From positions 1-28,411 of the IMG/VR virus record IMGVR_UViG_3300030054_000081: a stretch of 28,411 bases of DNA; one strand, written 5' to 3'. The position numbers and the translations under genes were made by a program. Positions 1-8,438 of this stretch are shown here, in pieces. How positions within the stretch are numbered: the stretch's first letter is position 1; each line of letters begins with the position of its first letter. The notes under the pieces are model-generated. The model saw only the letters and a program-made list of their open reading frames with translations. It did no database searches and was not told the DNA's origin. This DNA is from a virus.

Positions 1-1254
1 ATGTTGAACGCAATGGGCAAGGCCGCCAGACAGGCCGCCTACCAGCTTTCCACTCTCAGCACCGCCGAGAAAAACCGTGCGCTGCTGGTGATTGCCGACA
101 TGCTTGAGGCTAACAGCCAGAGTATTATTCAGGCTAATGAACTGGACATGTCCGCCGCCCGTGACAGCGGCATGACCGACGCGTTACTCGACCGCCTGCT
201 GCTGACTCCTGCGCGTTTATCCGCTATTGCCAGCGACGTGCGTGATGTCTGCCGTCTGAGTGATCCGGTAGGGCAGGTGATAGATGGTTCCATGCAGGAC
301 AGCGGATTACGGCTCGAACGCCGTCGGGTACCCCTTGGCGTGATCGGCGTAATTTATGAAGCGCGTCCTAATGTCACCATCGACGTCGCCAGTTTGTGCC
401 TTAAAACCGGCAATGCGGCCATTCTGCGCGGCGGCAAAGAGACGCACCATACCAATCAGGCCACGGTGAAAGTGATTCAGCAGGCACTGGAGCAGTGCGG
501 TTTGCCGAAGGCGGCAGTGCAGGCCATCGACAGCCCCGACCGTGCGCTGGTGGCCGAGATGCTGCGTCTGGATAAATACATCGACATGCTGATCCCCCGC
601 GGTGGTGCGGCGCTGCATAAGTTGTGCCGCGAGCAGTCAACTATTCCGGTGATCACCGGCGGCATTGGCGTGTGTCACACCTTCGTTGATGAAAGCGTGG
701 ATTTCGCCAAAGCGCTGACCGTGATAGAAAGCGCCAAAGTACAGCGCCCAAGTGCCTGTAACAGCCTCGAAACGCTGCTGGTGCATGACGCCATTGCCAG
801 CCGCTTCCTGCCAGAGCTCAGCACTAAAATGCACGCAGCCGGCGTCACGCTGCACGCAAGCCAAGCCGCCATGCCACATCTGCAAAACGGCCCGGCGAAA
901 GTGGTGGCGGTGGAGGAAGAGGATTACTCGGACGAATGGCTGTCGTTGGATCTCAACGTCACGATAGTTGCTGACATCGACGCCGCCATCGCGCATATCC
1001 GCGCCTACGGCACCGAGCACTCTGACGCTATCCTCACCCGTTCCATCAGCCAGGCCGAACGCTTTGTGAATGAAGTGGGCTCCTCGGCGGTGTACGTCAA
1101 TGCCAGCACCCGCTTCACCGACGGCGGCCAGTTTGGCCTCGGCGCTGAAGTCGCGGTCAGCACCCAAAAACTCCACGCACGCGGCCCAATGGGACTCGAA
1201 GCCCTGACGACCTATAAGTGGATTGGCTATGGTGACGATTTAGTCCGTCCGTAA
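1..1254 (+). CDS. proA: Glutamate-5-semialdehyde dehydrogenase (gamma-glutamyl phosphate reductase)
   Basis: Second enzyme of proline synthesis: NADPH-dependent reduction of gamma-glutamyl phosphate to glutamate-5-semialdehyde in the cytoplasm. The 417-residue product has the family's full length and is alignable by eye with E. coli ProA throughout. It contains the block [17 protein letters not shown] (about residues 111-127), the glycine-rich LRGGKET stretch, the catalytic cysteine in [13 protein letters not shown] (Cys253), and the near-invariant C-terminal block [20 protein letters not shown]. The window starts exactly on the ATG; proB would be expected just upstream but is outside. The gene is intact, ends 160 bases before the tRNA gene, and marks the host side of the prophage junction. 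Codon use and conservation are those of a core chromosomal gene. Confidence 0.97.
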   Translation: MLNAMGKAARQAAYQLSTLSTAEKNRALLVIADMLEANSQSIIQANELDMSAARDSGMTDALLDRLLLTPARLSAIASDVRDVCRLSDPVGQVIDGSMQDSGLRLERRRVPLGVIGVIYEARPNVTIDVASLCLKTGNAAILRGGKETHHTNQATVKVIQQALEQCGLPKAAVQAIDSPDRALVAEMLRLDKYIDMLIPRGGAALHKLCREQSTIPVITGGIGVCHTFVDESVDFAKALTVIESAKVQRPSACNSLETLLVHDAIASRFLPELSTKMHAAGVTLHASQAAMPHLQNGPAKVVAVEEEDYSDEWLSLDLNVTIVADIDAAIAHIRAYGTEHSDAILTRSISQAERFVNEVGSSAVYVNASTRFTDGGQFGLGAEVAVSTQKLHARGPMGLEALTTYKWIGYGDDLVRP

Positions 1255-1267
1255 GAGGAACAGAAGG

Positions 1268-1301
1268 GCACCGGTGGATTTGCAGAGGATGAAACCGGTG
1301 C
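1268..1301 (+). terminator. Inverted repeat after proA, possible terminator
   Basis: GCACCGGT (1268-1275) is followed, after 18 bases, by its exact reverse complement ACCGGTGC (1294-1301). The hairpin starts 13 bases after the proA stop. It is followed by AAAAAA rather than a T-run, so on the plus strand it is not a canonical intrinsic terminator. It may stabilise the proBA transcript 3' end or help Rho-dependent termination. Confidence 0.4.
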
Positions 1302-1358
1302 AAAAAATCCTAAAATCAACAGGTTGTTGAGAAAAGCAGCAATCGCACTTTCTCACTA

Positions 1359-1387
1359 TTGACTCACGCTGAAGATTTCAATAAATT
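1359..1387 (+). promoter_or_regulatory. Promoter of the tRNA-Thr gene
   Basis: TTGACT (1359-1364) and TAAATT (1382-1387) are separated by exactly 17 bases, a strong sigma-70 arrangement. The bases after the -10 are CG-rich (ACGCCAC), which fits the GC-rich discriminator of stringently controlled stable-RNA promoters. Predicted start near 1394, about 24 bases before the mature tRNA 5' end. Confidence 0.75.
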
Positions 1388-1416
1388 ACGCCACGTAGTC
1401 CCCGCAGCACTCAAAA

Positions 1417-1500
<84 letters not shown>

Positions 1501-1507
1501 CAAGCAG

Positions 1508-2611
1508 TTACCCCAGCTTGACCACCTTATCAAATCCACCTTGTGCCATATTTGTGCCATCAGTGACGATCATTGAGTCCAGTTTTCTCGCATGCTCTGA
1601 CAGGTGATTTGGGGAAAGATGTGCGTATCGGCGCACCATCTCAATACATTCCCAACCGCCCATTTCCTGCAACGCTGAAAGCGGAACGCCACTTTGAATT
1701 AACCAGCTTGCCCAGGTATGCCTCAGGTCGTGAAATCTGAAATCCTCGATACCTGCCAGCTTCAACCCCTTCTGCCATTGTCTGTTGTCATCAACGCGCA
1801 TTTTCCGCACCGCCGGGGTCATACTCCCGTCTGCTCGGTTTTTCGCTTTGGTGTGAACAAACACCCACCGAGAATGCTGACCGATCTGCTTTCTGAGCAC
1901 GGCACAGGCCGTATCGTTCAGCGCCACGCCAATCGCCTTCCCACCCTTAGCATTTTCAGGATTGATCCATGCGACCTTTCGTTGCATGTCTATTTGCGAC
2001 CACTCCAAATTTATTATGTTGGAGCGGCGCAAACCTGTCGAAAGTGCAAAAATCACTACCGGCCTAATGATCTCCGGCATGCACCTGATCAGCCTTTCCG
2101 CCTCTTCACGCGTAAGCCAGCGAATGCGCTTATTAGGTGTAGCGCGAGATTTAAGATTAGGGGCTTTATCCAGCCAGCCCCATTCTTTCTCAGCGATGCG
2201 TAACAGACTGCGAATGAAGGCCAAATAGAGGTTCTTCGTTGCCTGGCTAACATCCGTTTTACCGAGCGTCTTCCTATTCTTTAAACCCGCCACGGCAGAG
2301 GTGATCTCCTCCGGCCGGATACCCGAGATAGCTCTCCCTGAGAAATGCTCCAGAAAGAATTCTATCTTGGTTTTGTCATCGTCAATCGAGCGCTTATGCT
2401 CTTTGTCAGTTAACCAGCGGACGCAGGCTTCCTCGAAAGTTTTTTGAGGCGCTTCTCCGAGGCGGCTGACGCGCCATGATTCTGATTTCAGTTTGTCGTG
2501 CAGTTCCTGCGCTTCGAGCTTGTCTGACGTGTCAAGAGACCGCCTAACACGCTTGCCGTCTGGCGTTGTGAAGTCGCAGTACCAAGTTCCACCACGTTGT
2601 TTGATCGCCAT
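1508..2611 (-). CDS. int: Tyrosine recombinase, phage integrase
   Basis: Catalyses site-specific integration and excision between the tRNA-Thr site and the phage attachment site. The 367-residue protein has an N-terminal arm-binding domain ([14 protein letters not shown], a three-strand sheet typical of this group), a SAM-like core-binding domain around residues 70-165, and a catalytic domain. Visible active-site elements are the first arginine in LSTGLRRSN, the HDLRH box, the GGW position and the nucleophile tyrosine in RRYAHLSP. The start is set by ATG with AAGGA six bases upstream. It is the last gene of the leftward operon, and its first 124 bases overlap the upstream HTH gene in another frame. 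It looks intact. Confidence 0.95.
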   Translation of the reverse strand: MAIKQRGGTWYCDFTTPDGKRVRRSLDTSDKLEAQELHDKLKSESWRVSRLGEAPQKTFEEACVRWLTDKEHKRSIDDDKTKIEFFLEHFSGRAISGIRPEEITSAVAGLKNRKTLGKTDVSQATKNLYLAFIRSLLRIAEKEWGWLDKAPNLKSRATPNKRIRWLTREEAERLIRCMPEIIRPVVIFALSTGLRRSNIINLEWSQIDMQRKVAWINPENAKGGKAIGVALNDTACAVLRKQIGQHSRWVFVHTKAKNRADGSMTPAVRKMRVDDNRQWQKGLKLAGIEDFRFHDLRHTWASWLIQSGVPLSALQEMGGWECIEMVRRYAHLSPNHLSEHARKLDSMIVTDGTNMAQGGFDKVVKLG

Positions 2612-2850
2612 AAACTGTCCTTATTACGGCCATCTGATTCACTCACGGCCTGATTGTGCTTTTGATTGTGAACATACTCAAGACATGCAGATTTCAATAT
2701 CTCAAATCTGCCCCCGCCGTTTTCGCCAGACTTACCCGCACTCAGTCTTTTATTTTTTATGAGTTGCCGAACAGTTCTGGGGGATTTTTTGAGATAAGCG
2801 GCTGCGGTGTTCAGGTCGAAGACCTCATCATCCAATCTAATTTCTGACAT
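2488..2850 (-). CDS. Excisionase-like helix-turn-helix protein overlapping int
   Basis: The N-terminal 60 residues form a MerR/excisionase-type winged [22 protein letters not shown] followed by a basic wing with GGGRFEI. Its position directly before int in the same operon is the usual place of xis, so a role in excision directionality is likely but inferred. The C-terminal 41 residues are read from int DNA in a different frame and end inside int. Related phage proteins that I recall carry a similar tail with SLCRSNN- and SQRQT-like motifs, which suggests the overlap is a fixed arrangement rather than an accident. Start ATG lies 2 bases after the previous stop, with GAGAGGTAACC upstream. Confidence 0.75.
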   Translation of the reverse strand: MSEIRLDDEVFDLNTAAAYLKKSPRTVRQLIKNKRLSAGKSGENGGGRFEILKSACLEYVHNQKHNQAVSESDGRNKDSLWRSNNVVELGTATSQRQTASVLGGLLTRQTSSKRRNCTTN

Positions 2851-2852
2851 GG

Positions 2853-3065
2853 TTACCTCTCTTCAAATTTGCCGTTGAGCACGCCAATCGTCCACAGAAA
2901 ATCGACCAGTCGGTAAATCGGCTTAATGGGTTGGTAGTGGCGTTTGATGATCGGGCCGGAAAGTTTATCGAATGGGGTTTTGGGATTGGCCGCTACGGCC
3001 TGGTGAAGTTCGTCGTTGCATCTCCGCGCAGCGGAGCGCAGGGCGTTGCGTTCCTGCTCATTCAC
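2853..3065 (-). CDS. Small phage protein of unknown function (70 aa)
   Basis: A short soluble, basic protein (NEQERNALRSAARRCNDEL at the start, then a proline-rich middle and KPIYRLVDFLWTIGVL near the end) with no domain I recognise. It uses a GTG start. Its first 8 bases overlap the end of the preceding 53-residue gene, and it stops 2 bases before the HTH gene, so it is translated as part of the compact leftward operon. Its place between the methyltransferases and int/xis is typical of small accessory early genes. Coding status rests on operon packing and a plausible overlap start. Confidence 0.65.
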   Translation of the reverse strand: MNEQERNALRSAARRCNDELHQAVAANPKTPFDKLSGPIIKRHYQPIKPIYRLVDFLWTIGVLNGKFEER

Positions 3066-3219
3066 ATGGCGGCTCCTTCAGCGCATTAACGCTGCTGACC
3101 ACGCTGTCAGCAAACTCCTTTGCCTCAGTGTAATCGCTGGTGGAAAGCTCCCCCAGAGGGGAAGCAGCATTCAGGTAATTCTTATAGGCCGTAAGCCAAA
3201 GATTTTGCAGTTCGTTCAC
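3058..3219 (-). CDS. Small phage protein of unknown function (53 aa)
   Basis: GTG start overlaps the stop of the cytosine methyltransferase gene as GTGA, with AGAGGT six to seven bases upstream. The 53-residue product begins MNELQNLWLTAYKNYLNAA, is acidic, appears wholly helical, and ends LKEPPCE. No family recognised. Its stop overlaps the start region of the next gene by 8 bases, so both junctions show translational coupling. That continuous packing, and the absence of any other use for these 160 bases, are the reasons to call it a gene. Confidence 0.7.
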   Translation of the reverse strand: MNELQNLWLTAYKNYLNAASPLGELSTSDYTEAKEFADSVVSSVNALKEPPCE

Positions 3220-5201
3220 GCGGCCACCTCTTTACGTTCGTTGCACATCTCTGGCAGGTTTGCCCGAACTAGTGCTTCAGCGAACGGCGGTGGGACGGCA
3301 TTGCCGCAGCGTGCCACCTGTTTATCTTTTGCGTATTTCTTGCCGCGATAATCCTGATCGATGATGTACCAAGAAGGGAAACCCTGCGCCGCATAAAGTT
3401 CATGGGGCTGGAGCATACGCATACCGATGTCGACGATTTGATAATCCACACCCTCGACAGTGACCAGGCCGAACCGGTCATTCGTTGTAACGGTATGCAG
3501 GGACTCCTTCAGGCTGACGCCTTCTTTCTCGTTGCCGTAGTATTTCAGCAACAAGGCACGGACTTCACCGATATGCAGGCCGCCGGCCGTTATGGTCGGT
3601 GCAGGTTCGGTGACTGGCTGGCCGTCTTTGCAGGTACCGCGCAGTTTGATGAGGTTGGAGGTGACCAGCGCGTGGTGGTCGGTAGTAGTGACGGTGTGCG
3701 CCGGTGCATCCATTGCGGCGCCAGCGCCGGTGTAATTACCTCCGAAGTGTTTTGCGAGGAACGCGGCGCATAACCGACTGTGTCCACCACCGCCAGCTGT
3801 GATGGTGCCGTTTGGCTCATCAACTGCATGGCCTACGCTGTTCCCGAACTCGCGGGCTATCACTGGCGCAACCAGTAGATGCTCAGCCTTACTGGTAACG
3901 GTCGTCAGTGGCTTGCCTGCCTCATATGCCATGCGGTCACCGCCGAAGCCTGTTTGTCCAATACGAGCAATGACTGGAGCAATAAGGGCGGAATGTGATT
4001 CTTTCATCACCGTGTGAAGAGGCACGTCAGCCGCACGCGGTTTACCCTGATATTCGGAACCTCCAGCGCCAACAATGAAAGGTGACAGAGTTGCTTCAAC
4101 CATCCCCAGCGCATGACCATTTCCGCCTGGCCTTTCAGAAGTGCCAGCCGTGATCGTCGATAATGGCTTGTCACATTCCTGCCCAGTCGCACCGGTGCGG
4201 AATTTGGTGATGTGCGGTGTAACGACCGCATAACCGTGGGTTTCCGTGATCGTCTGAAGTGGCTCATCCAGTGGCTGCCCACGGAAACAGTCATAGGCTG
4301 TCTTGGTGCTGGTGTGGTTGCACTTCACGATAAACGGCGTGGCGTTGTCGATCACGAAGCGCTGAATGCCGCGAGCAATACGCTTGAGCGTGTTCTCGGC
4401 CAACGAGCGCTTACGCTCGAAAATGCTCGGGCATGGGATTAACCAGTCGATGCACTCTGCGGCCGTGCGCCACGGCGCTAACTTGCCGCTTTGAACGTCC
4501 AGTGACTTCGGATCTGCGTGGCTGGCTTCCGGCCAGACAACTGGCGTGCCATCGCAACGCATCACCATAAAGAAACGTTTCCTGATAGTTGGTGCGCCGA
4601 AGTCGCAGGCGCGCAGCTCGCGATGATCTACAACGTAACCCAAACCGGCAACCAGGCGGCGCGCATCATCACTGTCAGTATTGATGCCCAGCACTTCGCA
4701 GCATTCTTCTAAAGCAGGATGATCTGCGGCAACGCCAGTGGTTAGCATTCCGATGAACGCGGCGAAGGTTTCACCGGCGCGAGAGCGGTCAGGGTGGTTC
4801 ATGCCATTTTCGTCTGTAAGCAGCGGCCCCCACGTTTTAAATTCTTCGACGTTCTCAAGCATCATGACACGCGGACGCTTGGCCAAGGCCCAGCGGATAA
4901 CAACCCATGCCAGACCGCGAATTTCCTTCTTAACCGGTGCGCTGCCCTTGGCCTTACTGAAGTGTCGGCAGTCAGGGCTGAACCAGGCTAAACCCACTGG
5001 GCGGCCAGCGGTCGCTGCAATGGGGTCAACGTCGAATACTGACTCGCAGTAATGCAGCGTTTCGGGGTGATTGGTGCTATGCATAGCAATGGCATTCTCG
5101 TCGTGATTAATCGCGATATCAACGCTGCGACCCGTCGCCATTTCGATCCCCGTGCTGGCACCACCGCCGCCCGCAAAATTGTCTACGATGATTTCTCTCA
5201 T
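3216..5201 (-). CDS. C5-cytosine DNA methyltransferase with repeated recognition region
   Basis: Transfers methyl groups from SAM to cytosine C5 in DNA. Motif I is DNFAGGGGASTGIE (residues 7-20). The catalytic cysteine sits in WFSPDCRHFSKAKG (Cys78), with Asp in place of the usual Pro of the PCQ motif, as in other phage enzymes I recall. Motif VI is MLENVEEF (about 114-121), motif VIII GAPTIRKRFF (202-211) and motif X GNAVPPPFAEAL near the C terminus. At 661 residues it is far longer than common enzymes of about 330-430. The excess is a region (about 300-580) with eight repeats of a P-x(1-3)-T-[IV]-[TM] segment followed by a hydrophobic strand. The gene overlaps the upstream adenine methyltransferase by ATGA and the next gene by GTGA. 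Likely protects phage DNA from host restriction. Confidence 0.92.
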   Translation of the reverse strand: MREIIVDNFAGGGGASTGIEMATGRSVDIAINHDENAIAMHSTNHPETLHYCESVFDVDPIAATAGRPVGLAWFSPDCRHFSKAKGSAPVKKEIRGLAWVVIRWALAKRPRVMMLENVEEFKTWGPLLTDENGMNHPDRSRAGETFAAFIGMLTTGVAADHPALEECCEVLGINTDSDDARRLVAGLGYVVDHRELRACDFGAPTIRKRFFMVMRCDGTPVVWPEASHADPKSLDVQSGKLAPWRTAAECIDWLIPCPSIFERKRSLAENTLKRIARGIQRFVIDNATPFIVKCNHTSTKTAYDCFRGQPLDEPLQTITETHGYAVVTPHITKFRTGATGQECDKPLSTITAGTSERPGGNGHALGMVEATLSPFIVGAGGSEYQGKPRAADVPLHTVMKESHSALIAPVIARIGQTGFGGDRMAYEAGKPLTTVTSKAEHLLVAPVIAREFGNSVGHAVDEPNGTITAGGGGHSRLCAAFLAKHFGGNYTGAGAAMDAPAHTVTTTDHHALVTSNLIKLRGTCKDGQPVTEPAPTITAGGLHIGEVRALLLKYYGNEKEGVSLKESLHTVTTNDRFGLVTVEGVDYQIVDIGMRMLQPHELYAAQGFPSWYIIDQDYRGKKYAKDKQVARCGNAVPPPFAEALVRANLPEMCNERKEVAA

Positions 5202-6052
5202 GCTTTCGCTCCCATAGCGCGCGCCAGTGTCCCAGCGGTTTGTATGATTTGGGCCATTGATAGGCCATCGATTTTTAAACGGTTGATGTGGTGGCGCAAC
5301 TTGTTCTGTAGGTGCGCGTCAAGACTTGATGACTCGGCAACCTGATCAAATAGGTGATGAACCTCGGCAGGCCAAACTTGATTGTTTGTCTCCGGCACGG
5401 GAATGATTTCGGGGGGTGTCTGCTGATAAAATTGCGGTGTTTTTATTTCAACGTTATTGATTGGCGACTCATTACCCCACGAATCCCAACCGGATATTTC
5501 TTGCCTGGCGAAAAGCTCTATCCGGCTGACATCACCGTAAAGCAGTTCGAGCCGGTGCCGCGCTTCCCATGGCTTGGCGCTGTGCTCACCGAGTGGTGAG
5601 TAAATCACCTGTTTCACGCTGGCGCTGGCGCGTTCCAGTCCTGAACCGCGCACAGCGATTAGCAGGTCCTCGCTGTTAGCACGGGTGTAGTTCCCGCCGT
5701 TCATTCGCGTTTGAGCATTCAGCAGTTCGAGGAAGTCGTAAAAGTCCTCAACCTGTCCAGCGGACAGCGCTTTGTTGATGTGCTGCTCAGCCAGCTGGTT
5801 AAGCTTCACCCAAGTGAAGCCCTTCATTGTGCGGACCTGAAAGCCCCATGACTCCGCGAGCTTTACCGCTTCGGCGTTGTGAGTGCCGGTGTACCACATT
5901 GCCAGCACGGCATTTTCAGCAGCGATGGACCAGACCGGAAGCCGCATCAGATCGGTCAGCGTCATTGTGCTGTAGTGATTACCTGCCGCACCGTTGCTGA
6001 TGACGTTGTCGTAGCGCCACGGCGGATCCGCGTAAATAAGTTGGTATGTCAT
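5198..6052 (-). CDS. MT-A70 family adenine-N6 DNA methyltransferase
   Basis: The catalytic motif DPPW (residues 9-12, in LIYADPPWRYDN) lies at the extreme N terminus, as in phage MT-A70 enzymes that methylate adenine N6 in DNA. Further family blocks are HYSTMTLTDLMRLPV and AMWYTGTHNAEAVKLAESWGF, then TWVKLN, and ARHRLELLYGDVSRIELFARQ at the C-terminal end of the catalytic domain (about residue 190). A C-terminal extension of some 95 residues follows, with a proline-rich linker and predicted helices, and is not recognised. Start and stop overlap both neighbours by ATGA, so the three methyltransferases are translationally coupled. No restriction endonuclease is present nearby, which points to anti-restriction or regulatory methylation. 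Confidence 0.92.
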   Translation of the reverse strand: MTYQLIYADPPWRYDNVISNGAAGNHYSTMTLTDLMRLPVWSIAAENAVLAMWYTGTHNAEAVKLAESWGFQVRTMKGFTWVKLNQLAEQHINKALSAGQVEDFYDFLELLNAQTRMNGGNYTRANSEDLLIAVRGSGLERASASVKQVIYSPLGEHSAKPWEARHRLELLYGDVSRIELFARQEISGWDSWGNESPINNVEIKTPQFYQQTPPEIIPVPETNNQVWPAEVHHLFDQVAESSSLDAHLQNKLRHHINRLKIDGLSMAQIIQTAGTLARAMGAKA

Positions 6053-7008
6053 GCTGTGGTCACCTTCTTGCCTGTACCGGTTATGCTTTCTACCCGGCGG
6101 GGAACGAGAGCTGAATATTCAGGATTGAGCTCGCAGATCACCGCGTTCCTTCCGTGAAGCAATGCGACGCCCGCCGCGGTGCCGCTGCCGCCAAATGGGT
6201 CGAGAACGGTACCGCCAGCAGGACAACCAGCAAGAATGCATGGCTCTATAAGGGCCGGAGGGAAGGTGGCAAAGTGAGCCTCTTTGTAACCGCGGGTAGC
6301 TACTGACCAGACGCTCCTTTTGTTACGCGTTGCTATATCCCATTGCGACTCGTCGCATTCGGTGCGATGTGTGCCGTAAGCTTGACCGGGGATCACCTGT
6401 GCCCGCTTGCTTCCATCACGCTTAAATGAATCGCGCCGGGATCTGGTGTTTCCCGTTATCGTGCGTTTACCCCCTTCGGAGTTATTAAAGGTGCTGCCAT
6501 TGATATAGGCACCACCCCGGAAGCTATTTGCATTTCCTTTTCCTGTGAGGTTCGCAGGTTCTTTAATGGCTTCTTGGTCGAAGTAATAGCGCGGGAATTT
6601 GGTCAGTAGAAAAATGTATTCATGCGCTTTGGTGCAGCGGTCACGAGTGCTTTCTGGCATGGCATTTGGCTTCTGCCAGATAATGTCCTGACGTAGGCAC
6701 CAACCGTCTGCCTGCAATGCGAAAGCTAATCGCCATGGCATGCCCTGAATTTGCTTTTTACTGTCCCAGCCATCCCCCATGTTGACCCAGAGAGTGCCGT
6801 CATCTCGCAGAACGCGGCGCACGGCGCGAAAAACCTCTACCAATTTATTAATGAATTCGCTCGGGGTGTCTTCCAGTCCGATCTGGCCTTCAACTCCATA
6901 ATCGCGGAGGCCGTAATACGGAGGGCTGGTAACGCAGGTATGAACGGATTTTTCAGGCAAGGACTGCATTGATACAATGCAGTCACCAATAAGAATTTCG
7001 TAGCTCAC
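6049..7008 (-). CDS. DNA methyltransferase, TSPPY type (N4-cytosine or N6-adenine)
   Basis: Motif IV TSPPYYGLRDYG lies near the N terminus (residues 27-38) and the SAM-binding DPFGGSGTA near the C terminus (about 268-277), an order typical of beta-class amino-methyltransferases. Ser-Pro-Pro-Tyr is more usual in N4-cytosine enzymes, while adenine enzymes mostly have Asp/Asn-Pro-Pro-Tyr, so m4C is possible but not proven. The middle (about residues 155-215) is basic and low in hydrophobics (repeats of R, S, G, N), perhaps the target-recognition part. I place the start at the GTG that overlaps the previous stop as GTGA (319 residues); an in-frame TTG five codons upstream is less likely. Confidence 0.88.
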   Translation of the reverse strand: MSYEILIGDCIVSMQSLPEKSVHTCVTSPPYYGLRDYGVEGQIGLEDTPSEFINKLVEVFRAVRRVLRDDGTLWVNMGDGWDSKKQIQGMPWRLAFALQADGWCLRQDIIWQKPNAMPESTRDRCTKAHEYIFLLTKFPRYYFDQEAIKEPANLTGKGNANSFRGGAYINGSTFNNSEGGKRTITGNTRSRRDSFKRDGSKRAQVIPGQAYGTHRTECDESQWDIATRNKRSVWSVATRGYKEAHFATFPPALIEPCILAGCPAGGTVLDPFGGSGTAAGVALLHGRNAVICELNPEYSALVPRRVESITGTGKKVTTA

Positions 7009-7244
7009 GCCGGTACCCCGCAAATTTTTGAAAGAGAGCGGTGATGATTCATGACCGTCGCCACGTATGACGCTTTACGGTTCATCACCTCGATGGAATA
7101 GTTCCGGCCGCCGACGCGGACCTTATACGTCTCGCAATTCTTTGGCCGGGCGTAATCGCCGTATTTCTTTTGATGGGCACTGAGAGCAGCATCAGCCGCG
7201 CGCCGCTCGGCAGGCGTGGGCTGACCGCGAATGATGTGTCGCAT
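7005..7244 (-). CDS. Small basic phage protein of unknown function (79 aa)
   Basis: ATG at 7242-7244 has GGAGA six bases upstream; an in-frame upstream extension would run through a terminator hairpin and is rejected. The product begins MRHIIRGQPTPAERRAADAA and is strongly basic, with a beta-rich C-terminal half (YKVRVGGRNYSIEVMNRKAS). No family is recognised. It overlaps the TSPPY methyltransferase by GTGA, so it heads the methyltransferase cassette. The fold could be a small DNA-binding or anti-restriction partner, but nothing in the sequence proves this. Confidence 0.72.
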   Translation of the reverse strand: MRHIIRGQPTPAERRAADAALSAHQKKYGDYARPKNCETYKVRVGGRNYSIEVMNRKASYVATVMNHHRSLSKICGVPA

Positions 7245-7260
7245 GGCTTTCTCCAGGCGT

Positions 7261-7281
7261 AAAAAAACCGCCCGGGGGCGG
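7261..7281 (-). terminator. Intrinsic terminator inside the leftward operon
   Basis: Read on the minus strand: CCGCCC, loop CC, GGGCGG, then seven T. This is a compact strong hairpin followed by a U-run. It lies downstream of the AT-rich gene 7401-8201 and 17 bases upstream of the start of the 79-residue gene, so leftward transcripts must pass it to reach the methyltransferases and int. Confidence 0.85.
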
Positions 7282-7400
7282 CAAGAGGAAATAAAATTAA
7301 GTTCTTCGACCGGTAGCATGTATATAGACGTGATAATTACTTAACTTAGAAATTACTCCTGAAATATCAATCAGGCTATTAGTATTGTGTTACACCAATA

Positions 7401-8201
7401 TCAATAGGCGGGGTTTAATATTTTTTGTCGGGTTTTTTCAACAGTTGCTTTATTTAAAAGAAAATTTGTTTTTAAATTTGATGTTACTTCAACTAAAACA
7501 TATTTATCAAGCGAATCATGAATGCCATAATTAATTAGAGCTGCGGAGAATGTCTGCTCATTAATTTCTATACCCCCAAAACTATTAATTGGGAATGGGT
7601 TGTCACGATGAAAGAAATTACCTTTATCTATGCAAAGATTCTTCGTTTGATTGTTTATCATGTAGGTGAATATATATGCGAAATTCTCAGTAAGAACGAT
7701 ATCTTCATATTTTACAGTATGAACTGCTATAGGTGGATTATTGGGGTCGAAGTTGACGTAATTATCCGTGTCACAATAAATTATCTTACCCGTGGTGGTG
7801 GTTATATTAATTTTTATATCATCCATTACATTTAATTTGACTTCACCATTTCTCGAGTAAAGTTTGCTGTAATGTGGTATTTCAATTTTAACTGTCTCAT
7901 ACGCCTTTATTAACTCAGGAGATTCGAGTTTCATTAGCGTTATTTTATTATCATGATTTAACTTTGCCACGATGGATGAAATAGTTATTGCTTTGTCTCT
8001 TTTGTTGGTAAATATAATGTCGTTAATATGCGTGCCATATAGCCTGTCATTATTTAATGCGAATGATGCGCCAACTTTAGTTGTCATTTTTTGAATTGCA
8101 AAATAGATTGTAAAAAAACTACCGATAATAACAAAAGGGTTTGCTTGAAAAATGGAAAAAAGCCACGTTATATCAGTTATAACTTTTTGATTAATCATCA
8201 T
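7401..8201 (-). CDS. Membrane-anchored protein of unknown function, AT-rich accessory gene
   Basis: A 266-residue protein with one N-terminal membrane segment (about residues 12-38, with PFVIIGSFFTIYFAIQ) followed by a large soluble domain rich in beta-strand-like and Asn/Ile/Lys-rich sequence. No signal cleavage site or enzyme motif is evident. The gene and its flanks (about 7320-8440) are visibly AT-rich compared with neighbouring phage genes, use many ATA, TTA and AAT codons, and are bounded by noncoding gaps of 119 bases upstream of the next terminator and 237 bases before the next gene. This is the look of a recently gained moron. Possible roles are superinfection exclusion or another defence function; none is proven. 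Either of the two consecutive ATG codons may be the start. Confidence 0.75.
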   Translation of the reverse strand: MMINQKVITDITWLFSIFQANPFVIIGSFFTIYFAIQKMTTKVGASFALNNDRLYGTHINDIIFTNKRDKAITISSIVAKLNHDNKITLMKLESPELIKAYETVKIEIPHYSKLYSRNGEVKLNVMDDIKINITTTTGKIIYCDTDNYVNFDPNNPPIAVHTVKYEDIVLTENFAYIFTYMINNQTKNLCIDKGNFFHRDNPFPINSFGGIEINEQTFSAALINYGIHDSLDKYVLVEVTSNLKTNFLLNKATVEKTRQKILNPAY

Positions 8202-8438
8202 GTTTCTTATCTAAAGTGTGTTTCTTATAGTCTAACTAAAAAAGCATAGAGTAGACAAGAAACTTAGATGAGCAGATAGGGAGACTACCTTAGATGACAT
8301 GAATGCCCTGCTTCTTACATGAAAAAACTTTGAAAGGACGTTTATATATAAGTGTCATAAAATGCAATTTTTTCATGTTATAACTAATCATTCGTCTGAA
8401 AACATTTGTATGCCAACCATTTAACTATCAGGAGTATC

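Noticed and set aside
307-1176. Long minus-strand frames opposite proA (up to 179 codons)
   Set aside because: They are antisense shadows of a highly conserved gene, without ribosome sites or recognisable domains.
3216-7008. A restriction-modification system
   Set aside because: Three methyltransferases are present but no endonuclease or specificity subunit is coded; the HNH protein is 1.6 kb away and belongs to another block.
7245-7319. 25-codon N-terminal extension of the 79-residue gene
   Set aside because: It would translate through the terminator hairpin at 7261-7281; the ATG at 7244 has a good ribosome site.
8202-8438. A further gene or a clear promoter in the AT-rich gap
   Set aside because: No frame longer than a few dozen codons with a ribosome site; TATA-like segments are present but no convincing -35/-10 pair at 16-18 bases.
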